The notes under the pieces: model-generated
What the model was told of the DNA's origin: nothing
Seen by the model: the letters and a program-made list of their open reading frames with translations, nothing else
Databases searched by the model: none
Position numbers and translations under genes: made by a program
Part shown: positions 35,222-49,007 of the stretch, one piece after another
How the letters are laid out: the number at the start of each line of letters is the position of its first letter
How positions within the stretch are numbered: position 1 is the first letter of the stretch
DNA from: Serpula lacrymans var. lacrymans S7.9
Lineage: Eukaryota; Basidiomycota; Agaricomycetes; Boletales; Serpulaceae
Direction of reading: 5' to 3'
DNA length: 64,000 bases
Assembly (NCBI RefSeq): GCF_000218685.1
Contig: NW_006763293.1
Coordinates: forward strand, 1,420,720 to 1,484,719

Positions 35222-35708
35222 TTCGTTCGTTCGTAACTATTTCCTGGCAGAAGTGAATTGAATATTATGAGATCTTTTTGGGTTTTTTATTTTTCTGAAT
35301 AAAATGGTCTTGACTGATAGAAGTAATGAGTTATATGATGAGAAGATTATGACGAGCTACACACCTGGGAGTTGGCAAACGTAAGGATTTCTTGGATGTC
35401 TTTGCCCTGTAGGGCGAGTGAGGGATTATGGGAAGTGAATGCCGTGCGTAGGCGTGGAAGGGTACTTAAGCTTGTCGTCGCAAGAGCAAAGGTCAAATAC
35501 TCGAAACTTGTAACCAGCCCATACGCCAGTAACTATTTCCCACGCTCAAGCACCTCACCACGGATCAAATTACGTAATGGTCTACCGCGCACAATTTTGT
35601 ACGTAGTCCTTGCAGCATATAGGTCGGCTCTACAACGCTATTAACTGTCTAGCACCTATTGCAATACACGAGATCTACATCTACATTCCGAATACGTATG
35701 CAGCATCG
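35222..35708. other. Intergenic region, IDH2 3' end / SSD1 promoter
   Basis: About 490 bp between two minus-strand genes. T-rich sequence just above the SSD1 start (35275-35300) looks like leader or promoter. No other gene seen. Confidence 0.45.
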
Positions 35709-37547
<1,839 letters not shown>

Positions 37548-37836
37548 TTTTTGTGAAGGAAATGAGACGCGAGGAACAGAAAAACCTGGAAGAAGATGGA
37601 CCGGGTATAAACGGACATCAACACGTGCTACCACCCGCTCCCGATTCATGCTCACACCGGGCACGGAGCTCGACGGTCACAGTGAGCAAAGGATTATTCA
37701 GTTGACTATACTTGCATAGAAAAATTGTACACTATACGATGAATCTAATATACACACCGCGCACAAGAAGATCATGGCAGATAGTAATACAAAGGGAAGA
37801 TGTGTTGCAATTTGAATGGTAATAGGATATCAACAA

Positions 37837-38700
37837 CTAACCGCTCAATAAGCCATTGAGCTGCTGCCGGTATTGCTCCATCGTCCTCTCTGTCTCCTCC
37901 TCTTCTAGCTTGTCCTGTAACGACTGCAGTTTATCAGTATTTTGTAGGAGAGGCATATTACCGACACAGACCGGTAGCTCTGTCCCAACGGAGCCTACGA
38001 CTCCCAACTTTCCATCTGTGAGTTCGAATAGCACCTTATCGACCTCAGCATCTGCCTCCTCTTCTAGCTCTTCGTCGTCATCGAGTTCAAGGGCATCATC
38101 GAGCATTTCCTCCATGATCCCAGCCTAAGTATACCACAGCAATTGTAAAGTGTGCCAAATGAAAGATTGAACTGAACCTTACTTTGGTCATCTCCATGCT
38201 AACTTCTCGCATGGCTTGACTGATCTGCGGTAACTTGACCAAAGCACTGGAAAGTTTCATTATCTCAGTCGATTTCTGCAGCGCACCAGTCACTTTCATC
38301 ATTGCTAGAAAGTTCGTAATGAGTCAAAGACACACCCGCAACGAAGAAGTAGCTTACCCATTTGTTGCGTCAACTGATTTCCGATGGAGCCTAAACGCGC
38401 TTTGCTCACAGATAAGCGTTCCTTTTGTTTGTTGCTTCGTACAACTTCTCTAGCCAGTATGCGGGCAGACTTGATGTCCCCTTTAGAGGCAAGCTGTTTC
38501 ACAGTGGTACGCGCTTTATTCGTCGCCATATCAAGCTACATATCTGTTTAGCGGAGAAAAAGGAACCAAGTATGATTGGGAGTGCCAACCTGCCTCATCT
38601 CCCTATCAAGTTGTCGGCTCTCTGCACGTAGCTTGGCCTGCCATGCTCGCACCTTCTCTTCTGGCGTTGGTCCGTACAGGAAGCGGTTGATGCTTTGCAT
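37837..38700 (-). CDS. VPS24: ESCRT-III subunit VPS24 (CHMP3)
   Basis: ESCRT-III protein that polymerises on endosomal membranes for multivesicular body sorting. Exons 38700-38590, 38535-38358, 38304-38183 and 38124-37837 give 232 residues, the usual Snf7-family length. The basic N-terminal half starts MQSINRFLYGPTPEEKVRAW, typical of Vps24/CHMP3, followed by the core ATNKARTTVKQLASKGDIKSA. The C-terminal half is strongly acidic (DDALELDDDEELEEEADAEV) and includes a helix ending near EMLDDALE, the usual autoinhibitory and MIM region. It lies head-to-head with the Kre9-like gene, 466 bp between starts. Confidence 0.93.
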
Positions 38701-39166
38701 AGTATGAGGAAGAGGTGGAACAGGAACCGCCTGAGAAAGCCTGTGAAACTGAAAGGCCTGCTTTGACTGACGAGGTAGCCTGTACCTAAGTTGCCTCATA
38801 CAGCCGCCGGCTGCGGTGCATTTGCGCTGACTCTTCTTGCGCTTGGCTGCCGTCAAGCTGCCGTAAGATGCACTTCTCCCTTTACTTCTGCACAGCAACA
38901 TGCTATTTCTCAGAATCACCAAAGCCAAAATGCTTTCACTCTTATGCATCCTTGTGTCGCACTGATAATTGAGGTTTGGACTAGGCTGACACTGCGGCTG
39001 ACACCAAAATCCATGCTTATAAAAGTTGCGGCGTATTCAGATATCTCTCAAGCTTTCACTTCTCTATCTTTGTGTGTCCCATTCAAGTCCATAGTGATCT
39101 GGCATCACACAAACTCTAGCGCCAGTCATTACCAACCGTACACATCTTCACCTTCGAATTACTATC
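38701..39166. promoter_or_regulatory. Divergent promoter region, VPS24 / Kre9-like
   Basis: Between two divergent start codons. No gene fits here; the minus-strand frame above VPS24 is open but lacks an ATG. It must supply promoters for both genes. No specific site was recognised. Confidence 0.5.
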
Positions 39167-40185
39167 ATGTCGACACTGGTGCTGCTTCTCTGCTCCTCTG
39201 TTGCCTTGGCGGCCCTTTCTCCTCTTAGACCAGGTCCTGGAGAGATATATCGAGCTGGCTCATCATGTTTGATTGCCTGGGGTGCGGACAAAACCAAAAC
39301 ATGGAAGAATGTCACCATCAGTAAGTGTGGTACACTCAGTTTCGCTGACAATCATTATCTCATGAATCCACTTCCAGCTTTGATGTCTGGTTCGAATTTG
39401 AACATGACATCCGTGATTCCAGTTGTCACTGGACTTGACGGCACTGATGCTACCCTTTCGCCTTTCAATTGGACTTGTCCGGGTGTCTCTCCATACGCTG
39501 ACGTTTATTTCTATCAAGTGCGTTCAGCTTCATTCATTTGTCTGTTTTCACCACATTACACTTCTTTAGTTTACAAACGGAGACGACGTGGCAGATTCGG
39601 CGTGGACAACACGGTTTACGGTCAGACATAAATCATGTGATTCATTGACACAGTGGATCTCACTGTATAACTTAGATCGCATCCCCTTCTGGAGACACCA
39701 CAAGCCCGCAATTCTCAACGCAACCAGATGGACAGGACGTTCCCTGGGGATATGGCCGCTTCAGGTCTGCCACTGCTGTCAACACCACTGCTGTCAACAA
39801 CCTATCAGCAACGAATGAGGATAATGTCAGCGCATCTTTCATACGTGCCACACCTACCGCTGGGACCAAAGAATGGACAAACATAAATTACAATTGTGCG
39901 AAGACCAATTGCTTTGGGCAGAGACCACCGGTAGCGTCCAGGCGACAATTAGATGGGGACGACGACACCACTTCTGATGACAGCGAATCAGATGACTCGT
40001 CGAACAGTAATGGCGTGACGCCGACTCCTAGGCCGCCCGCACAAGAATTGCCCAACTCGACTGCGACTAGTGTGCCGATGTACGCTCTAAATCCAAAAAT
40101 GATGTCAACAAATAATGGGATCAAGCTGCAGGCTCATCTTGGGACATGTCTTTTCGCGCTATTAAACATGTTTTTATTGTTGTAG
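39167..40185 (+). CDS. Kre9/Knh1-like GPI-anchored wall protein
   Basis: Exons 39167-39320, 39378-39517, 39570-39620 and 39676-40185 give 284 residues. A clear signal peptide (MSTLVLLLCSSVALAALS) is followed by a domain with GEIYRAGSSCLIAWG, TWKNVTITLMSGSN and PYADVYFYQFTNGDD. This matches the Ser/Thr-rich, GPI-anchored Kre9/Knh1 N-terminal family of fungal cell walls. The second half is rich in Ser, Thr, Asp and Asn with several N-glycosylation sites and an acidic stretch. The last 19 residues (QAHLGTCLFALLNMFLLL) are a hydrophobic GPI-attachment tail. It is probably exported to the plasma membrane or wall and linked to beta-1,6-glucan-related assembly; that role is inferred from the family only. 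Confidence 0.8.
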
Positions 40186-40383
40186 AAGTTTAAATACACT
40201 ACACGTTTGAAACGAAACAAGTTGATCATTCTCGAAGAACGCGTAATCCCGATAGAAAACATACATGAGTGCCGGCATACACGCCGTTGAAGGCCAGTAC
40301 AGTCTAGTATACAAAAAATCACATACAATAATCTATTGCGAGATTTACACGACAATAAATACCAGTAGGAATATATGCTTCTG

Positions 40384-43300
40384 TTAGACGGCAGGTCCCG
40401 TTTGTATCTGGTTGACCAACGTCTCCCAGTAGCTCCAATCTGAGCTGTCCACACCATTTAATAAATTACCGTCAGGCCCGAGTGGAGGAGCCGCGCCTCC
40501 CACCCATCCAGAAAAGTCGCCACCACCTGCTCCACCCCACGACAATCCAGCCATGCTAGTAGGCCCATCCATCGTACTACCATTACTGAAGGTGCTACAC
40601 CAATGATCCAACAAGGACTGGGCTGTTGACTCATCATCCCCACTCGGGCTGTTAGTTCCTGCAGGTGAATTCAAGGATGCCTCGACCGAAGAAGTGTGTT
40701 GAAGCCGATGAATAGCAGGAGATTGCGCAAATTGTGTAGTTGCAGCATAAGCCACAGAAGGTGACATGTGCGGTGACGTATTGTTGGCCGAGGGTGGAGA
40801 AGTGGTAGATAGCATAGATGAGAATGGTGTATGCGGTGTAGATAAAGTATTCGGCTTCCGTGGACCACAGGCTGGGAATGTCGACGATAGTTGTGGGTCG
40901 ATAACACTATCGCTAGGAACTGAGAGTGTTTCTTGGAGTGTTTTAGCTTCTTCCTGCATCTGAGATGCTCTATTCTTCAAAAACTCGATAGTCTTCAGTT
41001 CTCGCCGCGTCGTCTCGTCCATCTCCCTCACTCCCTCATGGTCCTTTAAAAATCCATCAAGAATAGTGTGCATCGTGCTAGCATCTTTACCCAACGGATC
41101 GAGGACTAGATATATGCCACTTATCATGGCAGTCTGGAATTCTCGGTAAGCGTTACTGAGTGAATCACGAGTCTCCTTTGGCATCGATTCTCGGAAAGAC
41201 TGTCGAACTTCAAAATCTTTCATGGCAGATTCAAAACATGCTGTGCGTGAACGAAGGTAGCGGTCGGAGCTGAGCCTGCGGAGCAGATAAGGTCGATGCA
41301 GGCTGATGCGGACAAATAGGATCTCGGTTATGAGAAGAAACCTGTGGATGGGCAGAAACTTCAAGGAGTCATCCAGTGATGTATCAGGTTCGAAGGCAAA
41401 GTGTGGAGGTAGCGCGCCAACAAATTTTAACAAATCATCATCCAGGCTTAAAACGTCTGAGTAATGACTCGGTGTCCGCACTTGTTGAAAGTGGTGGACC
41501 ATTCGTCCGATGACAGTAGCCAGGTTGTGTCGAAGGATCACGAATGTCATCAAAGTCGGGGAAGAGATAGGGGGCGGGGTGCGGATTTGAGATACAGAAG
41601 AATCATCGTCGATATTCGACGGAGGCAAGGTGGAAGTATAGTCGTCCTGTATTGCATGTGGCCTCCCGAGAACCAGAGCGTAGGAACGGTCCGCGTGGTA
41701 CAAATAAGACCTATCACAAAAAAGTCACAAAAAATATATTTAAACAACACCAACAAAAAAAAATTACCAGATACGCCGGCGATACTCGACCTGCGCTGGG
41801 TCCATCCCCTGAACATGGCGTCAGACCAATATCTCCCTATAGAGTCAAGTTACTGACCATTGGTGCCCCATCGCGATGCAGTCCAAGAGCCTGAGCCGTC
41901 CGCACAGCAGCCCCCAGTTGACTCCAACACTCAGTTATACGACGATCAAACGTAAGGAAACGAGCGCTCTGAGTCTGCTTGAGCAGCCTGGATATAGGTG
42001 GTGAAAATTCGACTCACCAACAAACGTGTTAAAACTATATCTAAAGAGTCGGGTTGTATTGCAGCTGCAATCAAAAGAGATCGACGAGCTGCAACGTTGC
42101 TTTAGATCGATCACGTTGGGTTATTAATTGGCGACATACATGACCAATAGTATCTCAGTGAAGTTAGTCGTCTCGTGCGACTGTCTCCGGCAATATGTTC
42201 TGGTGCAAGACGTACAGCAATCGCCAGAACTACAAACAATAAAGGTAAGAATCGAGCATCATTTGGATTAGCCCCGACTCCATTGATACAAATCGAGGAA
42301 TAAGCTGCGCGAAAGTCCTGTTCTGAAACCGGATAACGTGTCCAATTACTGTCGTAAAGCATAGGTTATGGTCCTCGAGACACTGAAAAAGAAATTGCGT
42401 CTTACATGGAGCTAAAATAGTAGTCAATGAGTACACCTGAGAATCTTTGTGGAGGAAGTTCTTGGAGAAGCTCTGATATTTTGTGTGGTGAAACACCACA
42501 TTCCTGAACGAGACTCTTCAGGTTATCAGCCGCAGATGGTTCAGAATCTTGTCTGACTGAATCGATTATGGAAGGAGTAGCCATGGGTCCCTTAGCATCA
42601 CCAACACCATTTGTCATATTGTGGTTTGCTCCCGTGGGTCCATGACTAGGTGTAGGGTGACCTGAATCCCAGTGGTCCTGATGCGACGAAGCTACTACGA
42701 CGTTTGCAAGCTGGCTGTCTTGATTAGAATATTTGACAATTGCAGTTTTTCAGACTTACTTGCTCTAGTACGGAAGCTGGTGCAACGCTTCCAGATGCAC
42801 TATTGCCGTACCACTTTCCACTCTGAAAAGTACCACCACTCGGATCCTGATCTTCGGTATTTGAGCGATTATCTTCATCTGGACCTTCTGAGCCGGAGCG
42901 AAGACGGTCACCACCGACTGAGGAGGGATGGGACCCCGATGAGAAATACTGAGGCAGGGCCATTTCGATAATGTGCTCGAGCCTAGACAGTCGGACACTT
43001 ATATCCTGATCTGTTTTACCAGGCGTATAGGCCTTACATAGTTCAGGGACTTTGCGTGCTACACACTAAAAGGAATTGAGCAGATTGTGTAAAGGGGAGT
43101 GCCTGGTGAGACTCAACATGAGAGCAGGGAACTTGTCGATCACACTAGCGCAGAAAAAGGTAAGGAATGGACAGGATCAGCTACGAGACCATACCTTTTG
43201 CTTTCGACGATGGCACTCGCCGCATGAGAAGCTGGAACAGTAAATTCAATGAACGTGATGCAGCTGGATGGGATATGAAGCACTACCTAACCCGCGTGCG

Positions 43301-43414
43301 GGGCTTCTTCGAATGCAGAACGCTTGTATCGTCATCCTCGACCTTCTTCCTCTTTGCAAGTATGGACTCTGTCGCTCCAGTACTCGATGGCGAGTGATGG
43401 GCGTGCTTGACCAT
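40384..43414 (-). CDS. Zn2Cys6 fungal transcription factor
   Basis: Ten exons give 856 residues: 43414-43287, 43231-43195, 43144-43118, 43065-42760, 42710-42406, 42348-42140, 42088-42018, 41977-41858, 41808-41768 and 41710-40384. The Gal4-type cluster is assembled from three small exons and reads SCGECHRRKQKCDRQVPCSH followed by CVARKVPELC: Cys spacing 2-6-5-2-8. A basic stretch (KRKKVEDDD, KKPRTR) precedes it. A short coiled linker with VRLSRLEHIIEM follows. The fungal-specific middle homology domain includes FSSINWTRYPVSEQDFRAAY, AVRTAQALGLHRDGAPM and EYRRRIWSYLYHADRSYAL. The tail is Ser/Pro/Gly-rich. The start at VKHAHH is the nearest in-frame ATG. Targets are unknown. It is divergent from MED17. 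Confidence 0.92.
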
Positions 43415-43667
43415 GTCGACGACGACAGAGAAATGCTGTATAGTATTTACAAGTTTGTGGTACAACTCTGAGTGGAAGTGCCGCCGGTGTCATCCGGTGG
43501 GTTTCTCTTCTGACTCGGTCCGACGCTCGCTCCAAGATTATAATAGCATGCACGTGACGACCTGCTATATTGACAGCTCGGCTTTCTCCGAGTCCTCATA
43601 CCGTGACATTGCAGTCAAATCATACTGTTCTACATTACAAGACCCTTAATTTAAATCATCACCTGCA
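43415..43667. promoter_or_regulatory. Divergent promoter region, Zn2Cys6 factor / MED17
   Basis: 253 bp between the two start codons. It must drive both genes. No defined motif could be assigned. Confidence 0.5.
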
Positions 43668-45892
43668 ATGGAGGAACAGCCTTGGAAAAACCTCAAGTTA
43701 TCGCTCGAAAGACCATACAAGGATGATAAAGGCGAACCCATTCCAGTATTGTTGGATATACACCCAGATGGAACCCATGTTTACGAACCGTACGCAGAAA
43801 ACCAACACTGAACTTTCGTCTTACTGATGCATTAGCCAGAAAGGAAGATCCCTCTAAGAAGCTAGGCCAAAACCTCAGACGAATATTCCTCGAACGTGGT
43901 CTCGACTTTTTCGACAGTGGCAACAGGCCAAACTTGCAGGAGGAATCATCCACCCCATTAGAGAAGGAGGATGGCGCTGAGGGTCCAGAGGAAAGTCAGG
44001 ATATATCCAAACCTACCATGACGCCAGAAGAACTCTTCCAGATGCGCACGGAGATAATGCCCCAGCTCTAGTCAGTTGGACCCGCGTCTTCGTTCACTGC
44101 AGACCATGAAATAACCTTTTGCTGACAGCATTGCGTTGGGGGAGATGTCTCATGCAAAAGAGCTTCTGTCTTTACTCTTGGCGTCGACTAATCCATCTGA
44201 GCCTTCTCCCGTTCCTTCACTCCCACCTGCTACTTTGGCAGCGACCATGGTCACGAAGCCAGCTCCTATAATATCGGTACAGGCTTTCGATGCTCAACTA
44301 AATACTGGCGGCAAAGATGAAGCACTGCGGAAAGCTGCTGATCTTTTCAAGTCGGCAGCTAACAGTTTGGAAAGCGGTAGGCTCAGAGGAGAAAAATACT
44401 GGCTTGATGCCCTTAGAATAAGAAGAGCGAACTGGGGACTAGCCCCCGCACCCCTTCCGTTTGGAGCTCCCACCGGTAAAGGCGTGGATAAAACATCGAA
44501 GGATTTTTTAATTTCCTTCGGCCTCGAGGGGTGTAAGTTACTGTATTTTGTCTCAAGACAACTCGAAACAATAATATTATTTAGCCACTGCATATTTTCG
44601 AAGAAAAGCGATAGGTCATATGCCTACTGATCCAACTACTCCGGATCCTCTGGTATTTCCCCATCGTCAGAGAACTCGTTTGTATATATCGTTGAACATG
44701 GTGGACGCTAAGGGAGCACAGGTTGAATCGCACAATTCTATCGTGGCCTCTGATGATAGTTCTTTAGAAGGTTCACTGGCTGCTTCACAGCGAGAAATAG
44801 TAGAAGAAGAGATTTTTTCTACACTCATCAAGGAAGCGAGTAGCTTGCCCACAGCATCAGCTCGCGTAGCGGAACGTTTGATCGACATTGATGCTGCTCA
44901 AGGAATGGAATTACGATTTGAATTGGCAAGTAATATCCTTTCCATTATACCTAATCTAATCTATGTCATTAATAGAGAGATAGTGATGGCATCCAGGAGT
45001 CGCTACAATCGAACAACAGTCAAGTAGCGACCACAATGTGCGACCTGATTTACTCATTACTTTGTGCTCTCCTACTTGGAATGCACACCCATAAGAAGCT
45101 GCAGCGTATCGGACACGCAGGTGTCGCCCATGTTCTGCCACAAGGCAGCTCGTCGTACACACTACTGCAGCCCATCATCGACCTTTTGCAATATCAGGTG
45201 TTCTGTGAACGAATTAGGACAGAACTTGAGAAGATGGTTCGAGCGCTTTCCAAGGCAGAAATCCCCTATAACTTACGCTTTGACCCAATCGGGGAAAGCG
45301 GCGAGCAACTAGTCAGGTTGTTCACCGGAGAAGATCTCGACAAAAAAATCGGTGGCGAAGCGATCCTTCGGATAGATAATAGGTACAAGGTCTAATCAAT
45401 GCCCTCTATTATTTTTTATTAACACAGCAATAGACATACGCTACGTTTGACTCTGCAATCACCGTCTTCCCTGACCGCCCACTTGCCTCAGGCAACTTTA
45501 TCCATTGCTTCGATACCTCAACTCGTACAACTCTTGTCTGACGAAGTTGAACAGTGTTTACTTAACAAAATATGCGAAGTAGGAAGGCAAATTTGTGAAC
45601 ATGTTCATGGCACATGGTTCGTGGACATGGTCAGTAGCAGAGCAGTGGGCAGGTGGGAGGGTTGTGTCTTGTTAGTTTTTCTTCCGATCTGCTGCTTTCA
45701 TGACTCATTGTGCGCTTCAGAAATTTCTGCGTCGTCTACGGAAAAGACTATGCCATACACTCAACAGCTTTTCGACTGCGAAGGGTTGCTGATCAAAGAC
45801 CTTCCCTTGTAGAGACATATACCCCCGACCTTTCTATCCCATTAGTTACTTGGTTGCACTCTATTATTGCAAAAACATCACTGGAGACTTGA
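43668..45892 (+). CDS. MED17: Mediator complex subunit 17 (Med17/Srb4)
   Basis: Head-module core of Mediator, which links activators to RNA polymerase II. Exons 43668-43789, 43840-44070, 44129-44532, 44585-44929, 44980-45382, 45428-45670 and 45721-45892 give 639 residues. The N-terminus LKLSLERPYKDDKGEPIPVL and DIHPDGTHVYEP, then LGQNLRRIFLERGLDFFD, are typical of Med17. So are YIALGEMSHAKELLSLLLAS, LEGSTAYFRRKAIGHMP and the C-terminal VVYGKDYAIHSTAFRL. Two donors are less usual (GTCAGT after residue 118; GTTAGT before the last exon). They are preferred because alternatives lose these conserved segments. Confidence 0.9.
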
Positions 45893-46071
45893 ATCATTTG
45901 TTCCATAGATTGCGTACGAAGTACCATTTGTGCTATTAGCTATACTTCTCGAACCATACATATATGACATAACGCAACGTGGTTTCATATGCATAACTCT
46001 GAGTGGTGGTTCTGGATACATGAGGACAAGGAGTGATGGGGGCATATGTCCTACGAATACAGGCGAGAAAT

Positions 46072-47210
46072 CTACTCGTCATCTTCATCATCGTCCTCAG
46101 CAGCAGCTCCTCCACCAGCCTTGAAGGCGTCAATTTTAACTTGAATGGCAGCCTTACGCTCCTCAAGAGTGCGTCTGGGTGTCTTGAATTTCAAGCTCTC
46201 TGCTTTCCAGTCCTTCGCCTTCTCCGTAGGTTTGAAAGTGGGATCCTCACGGATAGCAGCGTAAGCGTTAGTGTAGATCTCTTCCATATCATCCGATCCA
46301 ACGCCGTCAGCCAGGTAAGTAGCAAACTGCTTCTTGAATCTATAAGTCGTATAAGAAAAATGCGTGAAGTCCAGAAAATGAAGTATATTATACCGTTCAT
46401 CATCTTCCTCCTCAAGGGATTCCATGTATTCGGCAACATGTCCACCAAAGATATATTTTTTGAGTACCTCAGCATCTAACTCCTTGGATTCTGGGTCGAA
46501 GCCAGGGAATCGTTTATCGGAGTGAGGAATGAAGATACCACCATCACTAGCTCCTTTCATTGCACCGAAAACACGAGAACCAGTTGACGTGCGTTTAAGA
46601 CCAACATCAAGGTAGCACTTGAAAGGTCGGGGAGCATCCTCTTCGTCAAGAGACTCGGTCATGGTGAGAGTACCATCAGGCTCGGCAACACCTTCGTACT
46701 TGTCAGCCAAGCCAAGTTTAGTCAGTGCACGACGAGCACAAAGGAGACCGGTAGCGTATGCTATCCTGAGATATAAGCGGGAAACAACTAAAAATTGCTA
46801 ATGATTCCACGAACCGGCCGTCCAGTTAGTCAGACCGTGGTTGATACCGTATCTTGGCAACTCTTTTGACCGTGCAGAAGTCAATACGAAGTCACCTTGC
46901 AGACGTGCATAGACGATTTGAACAATGATGTCTCTGTTGGTAAACCTAACCACCAAGCGGTATTTTGGTGCGTTACTGCGCAAAATGAAGCTTGAATACT
47001 GAGCGTGTAAGAGCACAATGGTAAAGACGCACTATTTGTTCTTGGCCTGAGTTACAAGGCGTTTACGGGCGTAGTCTGACGGACATTGAGAACGTATAAT
47101 AGGAATGAGAATTTGAACTCACAATCGGTTTTTCCCTCTCTGCGGCGGCGATATTTTACTTGGAAACGAGAAAAGTAGGCATCGGACTTGACCTTTTTGA
47201 CGAATGGCAT
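46072..47210 (-). CDS. RPL5: 60S ribosomal protein L5 (uL18)
   Basis: Binds 5S rRNA and places it in the large subunit. Exons 47210-47123, 47075-47033, 46975-46815, 46760-46394 and 46339-46072 give 308 residues, the normal length. Conserved segments: [56 protein letters not shown], the [20 protein letters not shown] block, and [17 protein letters not shown]. The C-terminal tail is acidic ([11 protein letters not shown]). The start codon directly follows an AG (cactag|atg), and a good donor lies at 47382 (aag|gtgagtac). A 5' UTR intron ending exactly at the ATG is therefore likely. Confidence 0.96.
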
Positions 47211-47382
47211 CTAGTGCGATGGTTAGCAAGTCATTCATACAGTAATGTTGGGTATCCCTCCAGTGATATGAACATCCATCCACCCATCTCTGTCCATATT
47301 TCCGAGATTCTGAGCAATGTACGATGCACAAAAAAGAGCCAGAGGATGTTTCTACAAAATAAATTACGGAAATGTACTCACC
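47211..47382 (-). other. Probable 5' UTR intron of RPL5
   Basis: On minus, aag|gtgagtac at 47382 and cactag at 47216-47211 bound about 172 nt that end directly before the ATG. This is longer than the coding introns around it (45-65 nt). I looked for snoRNA C/D boxes in it and found none convincing. The call is an inference from splice signals. Confidence 0.5.
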
Positions 47383-47417
47383 TTGAGGAGCTTGAGGACG
47401 GCGAGGACGGTGAGTAC
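47374..47417. repeat. Inverted repeat of splice-donor sequence (gtactcacc..ggtgagtac)
   Basis: A perfect 9-bp inverted repeat, 47374-47382 and 47409-47417, separated by 26 bp. Each arm reads as a strong 5' splice site on one strand, facing RPL5 (minus) and the RBM42-like gene (plus). Confidence 0.8.
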
Positions 47418-47633
47418 AGCTACTAGAACACCAAAGTCGTAACAGTGCTGTGGCTGATATTTGTCTCTGTTGATTTTGTTGTAAATTACGTAATTATTAA
47501 CCTACGAAGCCCTGCATTGAAGCTGTACCTGGCTTGTACCCGAGCCACTACAACCAAATATCGCGCTGTTCTCTCAGGCTTCAGCTTCAAGGCAAATACT
47601 TGTACTTGTTCCGCCTTTCTTATTTTGTGCACC

Positions 47634-48443
47634 ATGGATCAGTATTCTTCGCAGAATCATCAGTATTCCCAACAGCAACAGGCGTATGACGTGAATCCTT
47701 ATCACCAGCCTTACCAAGGCCCAATGTATTCTGTTCCGGGTTCTTCATCCCACAATGCTCCAGTACCTGCCAATGCATACGAATACGATGTTGGGATTCT
47801 GGCGCAACAGAGTGTCTATGTACCGGGCGCGATGATTGATAAACGTGGTGGTGCAGGAGGAAAGCTTGCGAAGGGCGGCAAGAGGACTACAGTGCTTCGC
47901 AAAGGCGGTGGCAAAGTTTGGGAAGATCAGACATTGTTAGAATGGAACCCTTGTATGTTTCTGTTACCTCTCTCTGGGCTTATTACTGATATCATACCAT
48001 AGCCTGGTTTCGTCTCTTTGTTGGCGACCTCAGTAACGATGTCTCTGATGATGTCTTGGCGAACGCATTCAACAAATATACTTCGTTCCAGAAGGCACGA
48101 GTTATCCGTGATAGATTGAGCCAGAAAGTAAGTCACAATCCTTGCTAAGCATTCGGAATTATATAACTGACCGGTCGAAATACAGGCTAAGTTTGGCTTT
48201 GTTGCATTTTCCGATCCTGAAGATTTTTTGAAAGCCTGGAAAGAAATGGATGGTAAACTATATTTTTTCTCGACATAAACCAATCGTAGTCCTAATTACG
48301 ATTTTTCAGGTAAATATGTAGGTAATCGTCCAGTCAAACTGAAAAAGGCCGACGATACTGCTATAAGGCCTGTAGAAATAGGCCATCGCAAGGCCCGTCA
48401 ACTCGAGAAAGATTTAAAGAAGAACAGACACAAGCCGTATTGA
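47634..48443 (+). CDS. RBM42-like RNA-recognition-motif protein
   Basis: Exons 47634-47952, 48003-48127, 48186-48252 and 48310-48443 give 214 residues. The N-terminal 90 residues are Gln/Tyr/Pro-rich. A basic Gly linker (KRGGAGGKLAKGGKRTT) and LLEWNPSWFRLFVGDLSNDV then lead into one RRM. Its RNP2 (LFVGDL) and RNP1 (AKFGFVAFSD) are both present. The sequence VIRDRLSQKAKFGFVAF and the ending RKARQLEKDLKKNRHKPY match RBM42, a splicing-associated protein. The short final domain fits family length in fungi. It is divergent from RPL5. Confidence 0.87.
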
Positions 48444-49007
48444 AGTATAATCGCTGGTGTCGGTTTATAATTTGGGGTGATCCAGAACTGAGGGATGTAG
48501 AACAATACCAGTATGTGTAACTTCTTGGTGTCATTATGAATGTAGCTTACCTGAAGATATATGGCTTGTCTAAGTTTGGTGGATACCACCCTGATGAGTC
48601 TGAATACTAATAATTGATATGGGTGGGCATTCTCCTTGATTTTTAAGTCTGCACAGCTACTGGTGTGCTTGTAGCGGTTTCGCGGCGAATGAAACGTTCC
48701 ACCTTGCATGTGTGACGGCCATGTATCGAGTTACGCAGTATTTTGTAGCCTTAGCTCTGTAAAGCGTGCGACACCGGTCAATGGTATACTACATTGTTGA
48801 GCTTTTGTTTATGAGGAATTTTTGGTCATACTTGGCAGGCATGGTTTAGATATGTCAGTAGAGGTCACATGACATGACGACTCGGAGGTAGACTTCGCTC
48901 TCGCAACTTGTGCCACCAGAATTGCTCAGAATTTCTTGTTCAGCTTGAACTTTCATGATCACTGGCGGTGGTTTTGTTAGATTTTGAACAAGCGAATTTC
49001 AGAATTC
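48444..49007. other. Intergenic region, RBM42-like / CTNNBL1
   Basis: About 560 bp, AT-rich, between plus-strand genes. No gene recognised. Confidence 0.45.
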
